Of a stretch of DNA of 64,000 bases, positions 18,550 through 28,044 are shown one piece after another. Position 1 is the stretch's first letter. Each line of letters begins with the position of its first letter. A program made the translations under genes and the position numbers. The notes beneath the pieces are model-generated. The model did no database searches, was not told the DNA's origin, and saw nothing but the letters and a program-made list of their open reading frames with translations. Source of the stretch: Salisaeta longa DSM 21114 (lineage in GTDB: Bacteria > Bacteroidota > Rhodothermia > Rhodothermales > Salinibacteraceae); the NCBI RefSeq assembly GCF_000419585.1, contig NZ_ATTH01000002.1:31873-95872 (forward strand). Direction: 5' to 3'.

Positions 18550-19263
18550 CTAGTCGTTGGAGAGCAAGCTGAGGACGTACCAGAACATCAGCGCAACCGA
18601 CGAGAACAGCTCCAGCGCCGCTGCTACGTACCGGTCCTTGGGGTAGTGGTGGATGATGTTGGAGGTGTCGTACAGGATCGCGGCACCGGCAAAGGCCACC
18701 ATGGCGACGTTGAAGAACGTGCCCAGCTGGAAGCCAAACAGCACCCCCGCTGCGATGAGCACCAGCGCCACGATGCCGCCCCACATGAGCACCCCGCGCA
18801 GGAAACTGAAGTCTTTACGCGTATAAAACGCGAGCGCCGTGAGGCCGCCAAAGCCCATCAGGGTGATGTACGCGGCGCTTTCAATGACGCCACCGCCCGC
18901 GGCATAGTGCGCCACGTAGAGCAGCGGCACGAAGATGATGGCTTCGGCCGCTACAAATCCCGCCAGGGCCAGGTACTGCAGGGGGAGCGACTGCGTCCGG
19001 TGCGCTGTGCGGCTCGCCAGCCAGCCGACCACCATAAAGCCGCCCAGCACCAGCAGCCAATTTACGCCCAACAAAGCCTGCGCGATCGTTCCGGCGAGGC
19101 CCGAAGCGAACAGCACCACCTCAATGCCAGCAAACGCAGCAATGGCCAGCGCTACGTGCAGGTACGTCCGAAAGATGAAGGTCGCGCGCGTCGAGGCGTC
19201 CGCCTGCGCCACCGGCGTCCACGATAGCGCAGCAGAATCAAGCGATGTAGAGGCATTCGGCAT
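18550..19263 (-). CDS. Bax inhibitor-1/YccA family membrane protein
   Basis: A 237-residue integral membrane protein with seven predicted TM segments. The BI-1 hallmark near the C-terminus is AAILYDTSNIIHHYPKDRY, followed by a last TM helix and a short polar end (LLSND). Family members such as YccA and YbhL are proton- or calcium-leak channels or modulators of membrane proteases; the physiological role here is unknown. The first ~25 residues are cytosolic and polar. It has its own terminator and is divergent from the TetR/RND operon, so the tetR operator region at 19404-19434 lies upstream of it too. Confidence 0.9.
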   Translation of the reverse strand: MPNASTSLDSAALSWTPVAQADASTRATFIFRTYLHVALAIAAFAGIEVVLFASGLAGTIAQALLGVNWLLVLGGFMVVGWLASRTAHRTQSLPLQYLALAGFVAAEAIIFVPLLYVAHYAAGGGVIESAAYITLMGFGGLTALAFYTRKDFSFLRGVLMWGGIVALVLIAAGVLFGFQLGTFFNVAMVAFAGAAILYDTSNIIHHYPKDRYVAAALELFSSVALMFWYVLSLLSND

Positions 19264-19403
19264 AGCGGAGCCAGAAGGTTTGACAGAAGAGAGGTCGGGC
19301 CCCGCAACGCAGATTTATGATGGGGCGTTCCCTCCGTTACACGGCGTTCAACCTGCACGTGCGTTGCGGGCCCGTCACATAGAAGCGCATCCGTAACACC
19401 ATT

Positions 19404-19434
19404 GTCAACCATTTTGTTCAACCAGATGGTTGAC
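19404..19434. promoter_or_regulatory. Probable TetR-family operator
   Basis: GTCAACCAT (19404-19412) is the exact inverted complement of ATGGTTGAC (19426-19434), and inside this lies a tighter palindrome TCAACCA-GA-TGGTTGA (19418-19433). Three half-sites of the type TCAACCA within 31 bp, 60 bp before the tetR start, fit autorepression by the TetR protein and control of the pump genes behind it. Confidence 0.7.
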
Positions 19435-19493
19435 ATTGACAGCGCGCTATCCGTTTATGTGGATGTTCGTTGTTCCCCTTGTGCCTTTTGCCA

Positions 19494-20144
19494 ATGGCTT
19501 CTGGCTCTTCGCAGCCCCTCGATGACTACTCCGACACGGAGCGCGCGATCTTTGACGCCGCGCTGCATGAGTTCGCGCGCAAGGGCCGCGACGGGGCACG
19601 CATGCAGGCCATCGCCGATGCCGCCGACATCAACAAGTCGATGCTGCACTACTACTTCCGCAGCAAGGAGCAGCTCTACGAACAGGTGTTTGCGTACACC
19701 ATGCAGCGCTTCATGCAGTCGTTTGGCGCCTCCCTGCACGAGGCTGCTACGTTCAAAGAAACGTTGCGCGCCTTCATTGATGGGTACGTCTCTTTTATAC
19801 AGGACAATCGCGCCGTTGTGAAGCTGATGGTAGGCGAAAACCTCTCCGGCGGCACCCTGCTGGCTGAGCACATGGGGCAGTTTCGGTCTATGGAGGGCGC
19901 CCCGCCGCGCATCATTACCAACCGCATCGAAACGGCGATTGCTGAGGGGACCGTACGGCCGGTTGCTCCTGAGCACGCCACACTAACCATTGTGTCGTCC
20001 TGCCTCTTCTTCTTTGTGATGGAACCCACCGTTCGCGTGTTTGCCCCCGCCGCCCACGACGATTGGCCGGCGTTTGTGGAGGCCCGCAAAACGCATATTT
20101 TCGACCTTATTTACCACGGACTGGCCCCTCGCGACGCCTCGTAA
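19494..20144 (+). CDS. TetR/AcrR family transcriptional regulator
   Basis: A 216-residue repressor. The N-terminal helix-turn-helix is typical: YSDTERAIFDAALHEFARKG, then MQAIADAADINKSMLHYYF followed by RSKEQLYEQVF. The C-terminal ligand-binding domain (about residues 75-216) is divergent as usual. It should bind the palindromes at 19404-19434 and be released by a pump substrate. The start is the ATG at 19494; a TTG at 19470 in frame adds a non-conserved extension. The stop is 13 nt before the outer-membrane factor, so it is the first gene of the four-gene efflux operon. Confidence 0.92.
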   Translation: MASGSSQPLDDYSDTERAIFDAALHEFARKGRDGARMQAIADAADINKSMLHYYFRSKEQLYEQVFAYTMQRFMQSFGASLHEAATFKETLRAFIDGYVSFIQDNRAVVKLMVGENLSGGTLLAEHMGQFRSMEGAPPRIITNRIETAIAEGTVRPVAPEHATLTIVSSCLFFFVMEPTVRVFAPAAHDDWPAFVEARKTHIFDLIYHGLAPRDAS

Positions 20145-20157
20145 GCCCCCACGCCCT

Positions 20158-21702
20158 ATGCGCTCTCGGTTTGTTGTCTTCGTTACGGTCTGTTGCGCCG
20201 CGGCCCTCGCGGGGTGCTCCCTTACGCCCACCATGCCCGTGCCCGAGGCCCGCCAAAATCTACCGGAAAGCTACGCAGGGCCCCTGCCCGACTCCCTGCT
20301 GTTTGCCCTGCCCGACACCACGACGTCTGCTGCAGATGACCGGCCGACCGCCCGCGACACGGCTGCATACCGCGCGCTTCGGTGGTGGACGGCCTTCCAC
20401 GATCCCACGCTCAATGCGCTCATCGACAGTGCGCTTGTGGGCAACCTCAACCTTAAAGCGGCCCGCGCACGCTTACAGCGGGTGGCCGCTCAGTTTCGCA
20501 TTGCGCGGGCGCCGCTCTTTCCGAGCGTGCAAGGCAGCGGATCGGTCACGCGGCAGAGTCAGCCGGCCAACACGGGCATTGGCGGAGCCATTGGCGGGGG
20601 CGGCCAGCAGTTCCCCAGCCGGTTTTCATTCACCACGTACACCGCCTCGCTTGGCCTGTCGTACGAGATCGACTTCTGGGGGCGCATTCGCAGTCAGCGG
20701 AAGGCAGCCCTGAGCGAGTTCTTTGCCACCGCGGCGGACCTGCAAGGCGCGCGGCTCGCGGCCATCAGTCAGATGGTGAGCACCTACTTTCAGGCTGTTG
20801 CGCTGGATGCGCAAGTGCGCTTGGTAGCACGCGACATTACGTTGCTGCGCGATCGGCTCGCCCTCACGCGCAGCCGGTACGCCCGCGGCCAGGCGACGGC
20901 GTTTGCCGTGTATCAGCTCAAGCAGCAGCTCGCCGCGGCCCGCGCCCAACAACCCGACCTGCACGCCCAGTTCCATGATGCCCGCACGCGGCTCGCCCTC
21001 CTCGCGGGCGCCTACGCCGGATGGGAACGCGCGCTGCTGCGCACCACCGGCGGCCCCCTCGGCCCCGATACGCTCCGGTTGGGCCGCGTACCGGCCGAGG
21101 TGCCCCTGCAGCTGCTGGGCCAGCGCCCCGACGTGATGGCTGCGGCCGCCCGGCTGGAGGCCGCCCGCCAGCGCATCGGGGCCGCCCGCGCCAATCTATT
21201 GCCCACGGTGTCCCTGAGCAGTCAGGTGGGCCTGCAAAGCAGCAGCCTGGAGGACTTGTTTTCGCCCGGACAGTGGTTCTCCAACCTTATGGCGTCGCTC
21301 ACGCAGCCGCTGTTTCAGGGCGGCGCGCTGTGGGCGCAGGTTGAGGTGTCGCGCGCGACGTACAAACAACGCCTGGCGGCCTACGAGCAAACGCTGCTGA
21401 CGGCCTACCAGGAGGTGCAGGCGGCCCTCGTCACGTACAACCGGGCCCGCGAGCGCTGGCGCCGCGTGCAGGCCCAAGTGGCCGCCGCGCGCAACGCCCT
21501 CGGCACCCAGCGGCTGCGCTACCGGCGCGGCATTGGGACTTACTTTGCCCTGCTCGATGCCGAGCGGGCGCTGGTGCAGGCGCAACAGCGCCGGGCGACC
21601 ATTCAGCTGGCCCTCGTGCAGGCCCGCCTGGGGGTGCACCGGGCATTGGGCGGCGCCTGGACCGACGCCCCGCCCCCCAGCGATCCGCGCCTCTTTCACT
21701 GA
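20158..21702 (+). CDS. RND efflux outer-membrane factor (NodT/TolC family lipoprotein)
   Basis: A 514-residue outer-membrane channel subunit. The N-terminus MRSRFVVFVTVCCAAALAGC ends in a lipobox (LAGC), so it is lipid-anchored. Two OEP repeats follow: the first includes WWTAFHDPTLNALIDSAL and NLNLKAARARLQRV; the second includes GQRPDVMAAAARLEAARQRIGAARANLLPT. The signature of the NodT subfamily is clear. It forms a trimeric alpha-barrel joining the RND pump to the exterior. The chosen start directly follows tetR (13-nt gap); the frame is open further upstream but inside tetR. It belongs with the downstream adaptor and pump. Confidence 0.93.
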   Translation: MRSRFVVFVTVCCAAALAGCSLTPTMPVPEARQNLPESYAGPLPDSLLFALPDTTTSAADDRPTARDTAAYRALRWWTAFHDPTLNALIDSALVGNLNLKAARARLQRVAAQFRIARAPLFPSVQGSGSVTRQSQPANTGIGGAIGGGGQQFPSRFSFTTYTASLGLSYEIDFWGRIRSQRKAALSEFFATAADLQGARLAAISQMVSTYFQAVALDAQVRLVARDITLLRDRLALTRSRYARGQATAFAVYQLKQQLAAARAQQPDLHAQFHDARTRLALLAGAYAGWERALLRTTGGPLGPDTLRLGRVPAEVPLQLLGQRPDVMAAAARLEAARQRIGAARANLLPTVSLSSQVGLQSSSLEDLFSPGQWFSNLMASLTQPLFQGGALWAQVEVSRATYKQRLAAYEQTLLTAYQEVQAALVTYNRARERWRRVQAQVAAARNALGTQRLRYRRGIGTYFALLDAERALVQAQQRRATIQLALVQARLGVHRALGGAWTDAPPPSDPRLFH

Positions 21703-21728
21703 CACGCTTCACTGCTTTCCGTATTGCC

Positions 21729-22961
21729 ATGAAATCATACCTGATTGGGGCCGGACTCATTGCAGGCAGCATCGGACTTGCGGTGTTGCTTGGCGTGCTG
21801 GCCCCCCAGCCGCCCACGCAGCCCCCACCGCCGCAGGCTCCGCTGGTGCGCACGGCGCCCGTCACCGTTCGCACCGGCAGCCTCACCGTGCAGGGCACCG
21901 GCACTGTTGAGCCCGCCCGCGAGATTCAGCTGAACGCCCAAGTAAGGGGCCGCCTCGTGCGCGTGAGCGACGCCCTCGTAACCGGCGGCCGCTTCTCCGC
22001 CGGCGAGGTGCTCGCCCAGATCGATCCCACCGACTACCGGAGCGCCGTGGCGCAGGCCCAGGCGCAGGTCACCCAGGCGCGCTTCAACGTTATTCAGGCG
22101 CGCCAGCAGGTGGAAGTTGCACGGCTGGAATACCAAAACATCAAGCAGCGCACCGGGCAGGCGCCCAACGTAGACACCACGGCCCTGGGGTCGCTCATCT
22201 TTAAGGAGCCGCAGTTGCGACAGGCGCAGGCGGCACTCAAAAGCGCACAAGCCCGGCTGCAAACGGCCCGCGCCAACCTGAACCGCACGTCGCTGCAGGT
22301 TCCGTTTGACGGCATCGTGCGCACCAAGCAGGCCGATCTGGGCGCGTTTGTGGCGCCCGGCACACCCATCGCCACCGTGTTTTCGACGGAAGCCGCCGAG
22401 GTGACTGTGTCGCTCTCGGCACGCACGGCCGCGCTCATTCCGGGCCTGTGGAGTACCCGCGCGCGGCGGCGGCCCAACGACCTGCCCGCCCGCGTGCACC
22501 TCACCTACGGCGACGCTACCTTTCATTGGACCGGCTACGTAGACCGTGTTGAAGGCGCCCTCGACCGGCAGACGCGCACCGTGGACGTGGTGGTGCGCGT
22601 TCCGCGGCCCTACCAGCGCTCCGCCACCCGCGGCCTACCCCTGCAGATGCCCGAGCAGCCATACCGCCCCGAGCGCCCGCCGCTGGCCGTGGGGCACTAC
22701 GTAACCGTCGACATCCAGAGCCGCAGCCCCGCCCCATACGCCGTAGTGCCGCAGCGCGCCGTGCGCGTACGCACCCCGGGCAAGCCGCCGGTGGTGTGGA
22801 CGGTGGTTGGTGACACCATGCTCGTGGAACGCACGGTGCGTGTACTCCAAACCGTAGAGGAGCAGACGTACCTTGCCCCGGGCCTCTCCGAAGGCACGCC
22901 CATCATCACGTCCGACATCCGCGTGCAAACCGACAGCATGCGGGTGCGCGTGTCGCCATGA
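21729..22961 (+). CDS. RND efflux periplasmic adaptor (membrane fusion protein)
   Basis: A 410-residue HlyD/AcrA-type adaptor. A single N-terminal membrane anchor (LIGAGLIAGSIGLAVLLGVL) precedes a proline-rich linker. The lipoyl-like half-motifs are VTVRTGSLTVQGTGTVEPAREIQL and LQVPFDGIVRTKQADLGAFV. Between them is the alpha-hairpin (AQAQAQVTQARFNVIQARQQ ... AQAALKSAQARLQTARANLN). A beta-barrel and membrane-proximal domain follow (ARTAALIPG, then VDRVEGALDRQTRTVDVVVRV). It bridges the pump and the outer-membrane factor. Gaps of 26 nt upstream and 64 nt downstream fit co-transcription. Confidence 0.93.
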   Translation: MKSYLIGAGLIAGSIGLAVLLGVLAPQPPTQPPPPQAPLVRTAPVTVRTGSLTVQGTGTVEPAREIQLNAQVRGRLVRVSDALVTGGRFSAGEVLAQIDPTDYRSAVAQAQAQVTQARFNVIQARQQVEVARLEYQNIKQRTGQAPNVDTTALGSLIFKEPQLRQAQAALKSAQARLQTARANLNRTSLQVPFDGIVRTKQADLGAFVAPGTPIATVFSTEAAEVTVSLSARTAALIPGLWSTRARRRPNDLPARVHLTYGDATFHWTGYVDRVEGALDRQTRTVDVVVRVPRPYQRSATRGLPLQMPEQPYRPERPPLAVGHYVTVDIQSRSPAPYAVVPQRAVRVRTPGKPPVVWTVVGDTMLVERTVRVLQTVEEQTYLAPGLSEGTPIITSDIRVQTDSMRVRVSP

Positions 22962-23025
22962 TGCCCCCGCACGCCGATCCTCCACCGCCTGCCCAATTTC
23001 CCCTTCCCCAACCGCCTAACCGCAG

Positions 23026-26000
23026 ATGAACCGAGCCATTGAGTGGTTTGCCCGTAACGGCGTTGCTGCCAACTTACTGATGGTGCTGTTGCTGTTTGGC
23101 GGCGGCATTGCGGCCTCTACGACCGTGCAGGAAGTGTTTCCGGAATACGCGCTCGACGCCATCCAGATTCAGGTGGCCTACCCCGGCGGCTCGCCCGAGG
23201 AAGTGGAGGATGCCATTGTGCAGCGCATCGAGGATCGCATTCAGGGCGTGGAAGGCATCGACCGAATTGTGAGCGTTGCCACGGAAAACGCGGGCGTCGT
23301 GACGGCCGAGCTAAAACAGGGCACAAACGTCCAAAATGCCCTCAACGACATCAAGCAGGAGGTGGACCGCATCACCTCATTTCCGCCGCAGGCCGAAGAG
23401 CCTGTGGTCGCTCAGCTTGAAAATCGCCAGCAGGCCCTGCAGCTTGCGCTGTATGGGAACGCAAGCAAACGCGTCCTGAAAGAACTGGCACAGCAGGCAA
23501 AAGACGAACTCACCCTTAAGCCTGAAATTTCGCTGGTTCAGATTGGCGGCGTGCGCAGCTACGAAATCTCCATTGAAGTGCCGCGCGAACGGTTGCGTGC
23601 GTATGGCCTGACGCTTGCCGAGGTGGCCGCGCTCGTTCGGCAGGGCAGCCTCGACCTGCCCGGCGGCAGCGTAGAAACCAGCGAGCAAACCGTCACCATC
23701 CAAACGGAGGGCGAAAACTACACGCAGCGCGACTTCGAGAACATCGTGATTCGCGCGCAGCCCGATGGCACGAAGCTGCGCCTGGGCGACATTGCCACCG
23801 TGGTTGATGGATTCGACCAAAACGCCGACCTCATCACGCGCTTTAACGGCCAGCCGGCCGTACTCCTCAACATCTTCCAGGTTGGCGACGAGCAGGTGCT
23901 GGCCATTGAGGAGGTTGTGAAGCAGTACCTGGACGGCGAGCTTCAACGCACGATGCCCGCGGGCATCGAAGCGGCCATTTGGCAAAACAACGCCAGCGAC
24001 CTGCGCAGCCGCCTGAGCCTCCTCATTGAAAACGGACTGCTGGGGCTTCTCCTCGTCATCGTCGCGCTCACGCTGTTTCTGGAGCCGCGCCTGGCGTTTT
24101 GGTCGTCGGTGGGCATCTTGCTGTCGTTCATCGGCGCATTTGCCATCATGCAGTTTGTCGGGATCTCGATCAACCTGCTGTCGCTCTTTGGCTTCATCCT
24201 GGCCATTGGCATCGTGGTGGATGACGCCATTGTGGTGAGTGAAAACATTTTTGCGGAGCAGGAACGCGGGCGCTCGCCCCTGCAGGCCGCCATTCAGGGC
24301 GCGAAGCGCGTCAGCATTCCGGTGGTGTTTGCCGTGCTAACCACCGTGGCTGCGTTTGCGCCGCTATTGTTTGTGGCGGGCACCATCGGAAAGTTTTTGA
24401 GCGACATCCCGGCCATCGTCATCATTGTGCTGGCGCTGTCGCTGCTGGAGGCGCTGCTTATCCTGCCGCACCACCTGTCGCTGGTCGACCGCACCCAAAA
24501 GCCACGCAACATGGTGGCACAGGGCCTAGAGCGGGCCCGCACCTGGGTGGGCGCGCGGCTGCGACTGTTTGTAACCGGTCCGCTAAAGCATGCGTTGCGG
24601 TTTGCTACGCGTCGGTACGGCCTGACCCTCTCGGGCGGTCTCGCACTGCTCATCGTAGCGTTTAGCTTTGTGGCAAATGGCTACATTCCATTCCAATTCT
24701 TTCCCGCGATTCAGGGGAAGTTGGTGTCGGCCCAACTGGAGATGCCGGCCGGGACTACGCCTGAAGAAACCGCGCGCGTAGCCGAGCAGCTCCGTCGCAC
24801 CGGCTACGCTGCCATCCACCAGTTGGAGCGGCAGGCGGGCGTGCCGCGCGGTAGCCTCATCGACAACCTGTACGTAACCGTCGGGCGGCAGCCGCGGGCC
24901 AACAGCGGCCCCAACAGCGCCGGGTTTACCGCTACAAAGGCTAATGTGGCGGAAGTGAGCTTTGAGATGATTGACCCGGAACGGCGTGACGTAACGTCGT
25001 CGCAGTTTGAAGAGGCGTGGCGTAAAGCAACCGGTGCGGTACCTGGCGTGCGCTCGCTCGTGTTTACGGCCAATGTGGTGCAGATTGGAGAACCGGTATC
25101 CGCCGAGCTTTCCGCTGGTACGCCTGAGCAGCTTGAGCGCGCCGTGCGGGCCGTGCAAGACTCGCTGGGGCGCTTTACGGGCGTGTTTGACATCAAGAGC
25201 GACCGGGCCCAGGGCCAGCGCGAGGTGAACCTCCGCCTCAAACCGGCTGCTCGTACCCTCGGGCTTACGCTCAACACCCTCGCGCAGCAGGTGCGCGCCG
25301 GGTTCTTTGGCGTCGAATCGTACCGTTTGCAGCGCGGGCGCGACGAGGTGCGGGTGTACGTACGCCTGCCCGATCATCAGCGCAACGCCATTGAAGACCT
25401 CTACCAGTACCGCATCCAGGCGCCCAACGGTGCACAGGTGCCGCTGGAGGAGGTGGCCCATGCGAGCCTCGGCTATGCGCCCACCCAAATCAACCGACAA
25501 GACGGGCGGCGCGTGATTACGATAACGGCTGATGTGAACGCGGCCATCGTAACGGGCCAAGAGGTGACGGCCACGCTAGAATCGCGCATCTTGCCCAATA
25601 TCAAAGAGCAAATTCCAGGGCTCACGTTTCAGTTTGGTGGCCAGCAACGGCAGCAGCGCAAGGCGCAACAGTCGCTGCTCATTGGATTTGCGCTAGCGAT
25701 CTTTGCCATCTATGCCTTGCTTGCCATCCCCATGCGCTCGTACCTGCAGCCGCTGGTTATCATGAGTACCATTCCATTTGCGTGGATTGGCGCGATCATC
25801 GGTCATCTCGTGCTGGGCATCTCACTAGGGCTCTTGAGCATCTTCGGTATCGTAGGCCTCAGCGGCGTGATTGTGAACGACGCGCTGGTGATGCTGGACT
25901 TTGCCAACGAGGAGCGCGCGAAAGGCACCGATTGGGTTGACGCCGTTGTGCGGGCGGGGCAGGTACGCTTTCGGCCGATCCTCCTCACGTCGCTCACTAC

Positions 26001-26235
26001 GTTTCTTGGCGTCTTCCCGATCATTATTGAGCAGAGCGTGCAAGCGCAATTCCTCATCCCAATGGCCGTGAGCCTCGGGCTGGGGATTCTCTTTGGCACG
26101 GCCGTGCTTATGATGATTGTGCCCGCGCTGGCCGTCTTTCAGCGCGATGCGGTGGCCTGGGTACAAACGCGCCTGCTGGGCTACGACGTGCCGTCCATCA
26201 GCTACGGTCCGTACAGCGCTTCTGAGGCCCCTTAA
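23026..26235 (+). CDS. RND efflux pump permease (AcrB/HAE1-like)
   Basis: A 1,069-residue inner-membrane proton antiporter. The first TM helix follows MNRAIEWFARNGVAANLLMV; a large porter domain comes after (FPEYALDAIQIQVAYPGGSP), then TM2-6 with the conserved GIVVDDAIVVSENIFAEQER. A second porter domain and TM8-12 with GLSGVIVNDALVMLDFANEE and FRPILLTSLTTFLGVFP complete the usual duplicated 12-TM architecture. The paired aspartates in VVDDAIV and the downstream polar residues are the proton relay. The substrate cannot be told from sequence; HAE1-type pumps export hydrophobic drugs, bile salts or solvents. It is the last gene of the tetR operon; 103 nt separate it from the next gene. Confidence 0.94.
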   Translation: MNRAIEWFARNGVAANLLMVLLLFGGGIAASTTVQEVFPEYALDAIQIQVAYPGGSPEEVEDAIVQRIEDRIQGVEGIDRIVSVATENAGVVTAELKQGTNVQNALNDIKQEVDRITSFPPQAEEPVVAQLENRQQALQLALYGNASKRVLKELAQQAKDELTLKPEISLVQIGGVRSYEISIEVPRERLRAYGLTLAEVAALVRQGSLDLPGGSVETSEQTVTIQTEGENYTQRDFENIVIRAQPDGTKLRLGDIATVVDGFDQNADLITRFNGQPAVLLNIFQVGDEQVLAIEEVVKQYLDGELQRTMPAGIEAAIWQNNASDLRSRLSLLIENGLLGLLLVIVALTLFLEPRLAFWSSVGILLSFIGAFAIMQFVGISINLLSLFGFILAIGIVVDDAIVVSENIFAEQERGRSPLQAAIQGAKRVSIPVVFAVLTTVAAFAPLLFVAGTIGKFLSDIPAIVIIVLALSLLEALLILPHHLSLVDRTQKPRNMVAQGLERARTWVGARLRLFVTGPLKHALRFATRRYGLTLSGGLALLIVAFSFVANGYIPFQFFPAIQGKLVSAQLEMPAGTTPEETARVAEQLRRTGYAAIHQLERQAGVPRGSLIDNLYVTVGRQPRANSGPNSAGFTATKANVAEVSFEMIDPERRDVTSSQFEEAWRKATGAVPGVRSLVFTANVVQIGEPVSAELSAGTPEQLERAVRAVQDSLGRFTGVFDIKSDRAQGQREVNLRLKPAARTLGLTLNTLAQQVRAGFFGVESYRLQRGRDEVRVYVRLPDHQRNAIEDLYQYRIQAPNGAQVPLEEVAHASLGYAPTQINRQDGRRVITITADVNAAIVTGQEVTATLESRILPNIKEQIPGLTFQFGGQQRQQRKAQQSLLIGFALAIFAIYALLAIPMRSYLQPLVIMSTIPFAWIGAIIGHLVLGISLGLLSIFGIVGLSGVIVNDALVMLDFANEERAKGTDWVDAVVRAGQVRFRPILLTSLTTFLGVFPIIIEQSVQAQFLIPMAVSLGLGILFGTAVLMMIVPALAVFQRDAVAWVQTRLLGYDVPSISYGPYSASEAP

Positions 26236-26337
26236 CGCTGCTTCGTGAACATTCAATGAGCCGTCGACTTCTAGCAACGCGTCGCGTATGTTATTTAGAT
26301 CGATTATATCTTGCCTGTTCACTACAACGAACAATCC

Positions 26338-26895
26338 ATGCGTACCCTGTCTCGCACGATCGCAGCGTTTGTCCTGCTCGCCTTTTTCGCCCTCCCCTCG
26401 GCCCATGCGCAGGAGTTGGTGCTTGGTGAGGAAGTGATTGATCCCGGGATTCGCTTCACGTTTATTGGGGCACCTGAAGGCGACGTGACCCCGAAAAGTC
26501 AGAACCTAGCGGCCATTGCATCCGACCTGCACCTGGAGGTGCTTGCGACGTGGACGGAAGAGGCCGCGGTGAAGTCTCCCGCTGGCGGTTTCATTCCGTA
26601 TGTCCGGATGTACGCTCAGGTTACCAATGAGCGCACGGACCAGACCAACTTCGTCACGCTCATTCCGCACCTGAACCTGTCTGATGGCTTCCACTACGCC
26701 CGCAACATCGCGCTGCCTGGGCGCGCAGACGATGCCTACACGGTCACGTTTAGCCTGGAGCCGCCCGAGCCCTCGGAGGTGGCGTACCACGCCGATTGGC
26801 GCGAGCAGTTTGGCAGCGATGGTGTTTTTGCACCGCAGACGTTCACCTACGAGAATGTGAACTTGCTCGACGTGGTTGAGGCTTCGCGCGAGTAG
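26338..26895 (+). CDS. Periplasmic iron transport protein, Tp34/P19-like
   Basis: A 185-residue exported protein with a signal peptide ending SAHAQE. The fold signature of the Tp34/P19/FetP family is visible: IPYVRMYAQVTNERTDQ, VTLIPHLNLSDGFHYARNI, LPGRADDAYTVTFSLEPP. The histidines in IPHL and FHYA are the expected metal (copper/iron) ligands of a dimeric periplasmic protein that helps high-affinity iron uptake, usually with an FTR1-like permease. No permease neighbours it here. The start is the ATG at 26338; an upstream TTG is not needed for the signal peptide. A strong terminator follows directly, so it is monocistronic. Its assignment rests on motif recognition. Confidence 0.75.
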   Translation: MRTLSRTIAAFVLLAFFALPSAHAQELVLGEEVIDPGIRFTFIGAPEGDVTPKSQNLAAIASDLHLEVLATWTEEAAVKSPAGGFIPYVRMYAQVTNERTDQTNFVTLIPHLNLSDGFHYARNIALPGRADDAYTVTFSLEPPEPSEVAYHADWREQFGSDGVFAPQTFTYENVNLLDVVEASRE

Positions 26896-26919
26896 CCAAG
26901 AGACACGTTTTGTTTGCTG

Positions 26920-26957
26920 AGTGCGCTCCGTGAATCCTCACGGGGCGCACTTTTTTT
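26920..26957 (+). terminator. Rho-independent terminator
   Basis: AGTGCGCTCCGTGA (26920-26933) pairs with TCACGGGGCGCACT (26938-26951) with one mismatch, followed by a run of seven T residues. It starts 25 nt past the stop of the Tp34-like gene. Confidence 0.9.
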
Positions 26958-27010
26958 GCGGCCGGCCGTTTCGCTGCGCACGGCCTGCGTGTACGAGTCG
27001 CTGGGGGAAG

Positions 27011-27967
27011 CTAGGGGCTAGACCTCCCTTCTGTCGAGGATCGCGAGTACGTGGTTTCGTGCATCTTCGCCGTCCCCGGCGCAAGCACGCAGGTCTGCAC
27101 AACGTATGCCTCAGGCGTCGCCCGAACGCCCCTCAGGCGCGGTCCATCGGTTACGGCCGACACGGCGACCGCCACGTCTTCGGTGCGCACGAGGTCTTTC
27201 GCACGCAGCGTGCCTGTGCTGTAGCCCGCTTCCGTCACGCGCGTTTTTTCGTCGGCCGACTGCGGTGCGAGACGCGCGTGGAATGCGGCACCGGCCGCCT
27301 GTGCCATCGCAGCCGCGAGTACGCCCTCGGGCGCCCCGCCAATGCCCCACAGCAGGTCGGCAGGACCATGGCCGGTGACGACATCCAGGGTGAGCGGAAT
27401 CTCGCCGTCGTCGAAGGGACGGACATGGGCGCCGGTTTGCGTGATGGCCTGGATGAGGTCTGCGTGCCGGGGCCGCTGTTGCACCGCGAGGGTGAGCGCT
27501 GCGATGGGGCGGCCGAGGGCGTCTGCAGCCGCGCGCAGAAGCACGGGCACCGGTGCATCGAGGGGGAGGCATCCACGGAGGGCAGGCGGGCCGACGACCT
27601 TCATCAGGTAGTGGGCCGCGGCGAGGTCGCGCAGTGTCCCCTGCGGAGCAACAGCCACGACCGTCGTGGCACGATCCGCGCCCGCTGCCGTGCGGGTCGT
27701 GGCGTCGAGGGGGTCGACGGCTATGTCATACCGCGCGCCGCCTGCGGGGCCGTAGCATGCGCCCGGAGGAAGCATTGGGGCGCCGTCTTTTGCGCCCTCG
27801 CCCACGACGATGCACGTCCGGTATGGTGCCGATGAGAGGACCTGCTCCATCGCATCGACAGCCGCCCGGTCGGCGCGGATTTTGTCGCCTCGGCCAATCC
27901 AGGGATACACCGCGCAGGCCGCTGCTTCTGTGAGGCGCTGCGCAAACCGTGATCGTTCCGTAGCCAT
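27011..27967 (-). CDS. glpX: Fructose-1,6-bisphosphatase class II (GlpX family)
   Basis: A 318-residue enzyme expected to hydrolyse fructose-1,6-bisphosphate in gluconeogenesis with Mg/Mn. Recognisable motifs in order: WIGRGDKIRADRAAVDAM, VVGEGAKDGAPML, DIAVDPLDATTRTAAG, and TDGPRLRGV. In most family members the metal site reads DP-[LE]-[DE]-G-T; here an alanine replaces the glycine (DPLDATT). The start is set at MATERSRF (27967). An upstream in-frame start at 28051 would run into the octad array and gives a non-conserved extension. Its 5' end faces the partition locus, so its promoter must lie within or beside the octad repeats. Sugar-bisphosphatase specificity could differ. Confidence 0.85.
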   Translation of the reverse strand: MATERSRFAQRLTEAAACAVYPWIGRGDKIRADRAAVDAMEQVLSSAPYRTCIVVGEGAKDGAPMLPPGACYGPAGGARYDIAVDPLDATTRTAAGADRATTVVAVAPQGTLRDLAAAHYLMKVVGPPALRGCLPLDAPVPVLLRAAADALGRPIAALTLAVQQRPRHADLIQAITQTGAHVRPFDDGEIPLTLDVVTGHGPADLLWGIGGAPEGVLAAAMAQAAGAAFHARLAPQSADEKTRVTEAGYSTGTLRAKDLVRTEDVAVAVSAVTDGPRLRGVRATPEAYVVQTCVLAPGTAKMHETTYSRSSTEGRSSP

Positions 27968-28044
27968 GGGGGCGGCGTGTGGTGAAGGACGCAAGGGACC
28001 TACCCCACGAGCGGGAGCCTCACGCGTTTCCGATATGATGTATC

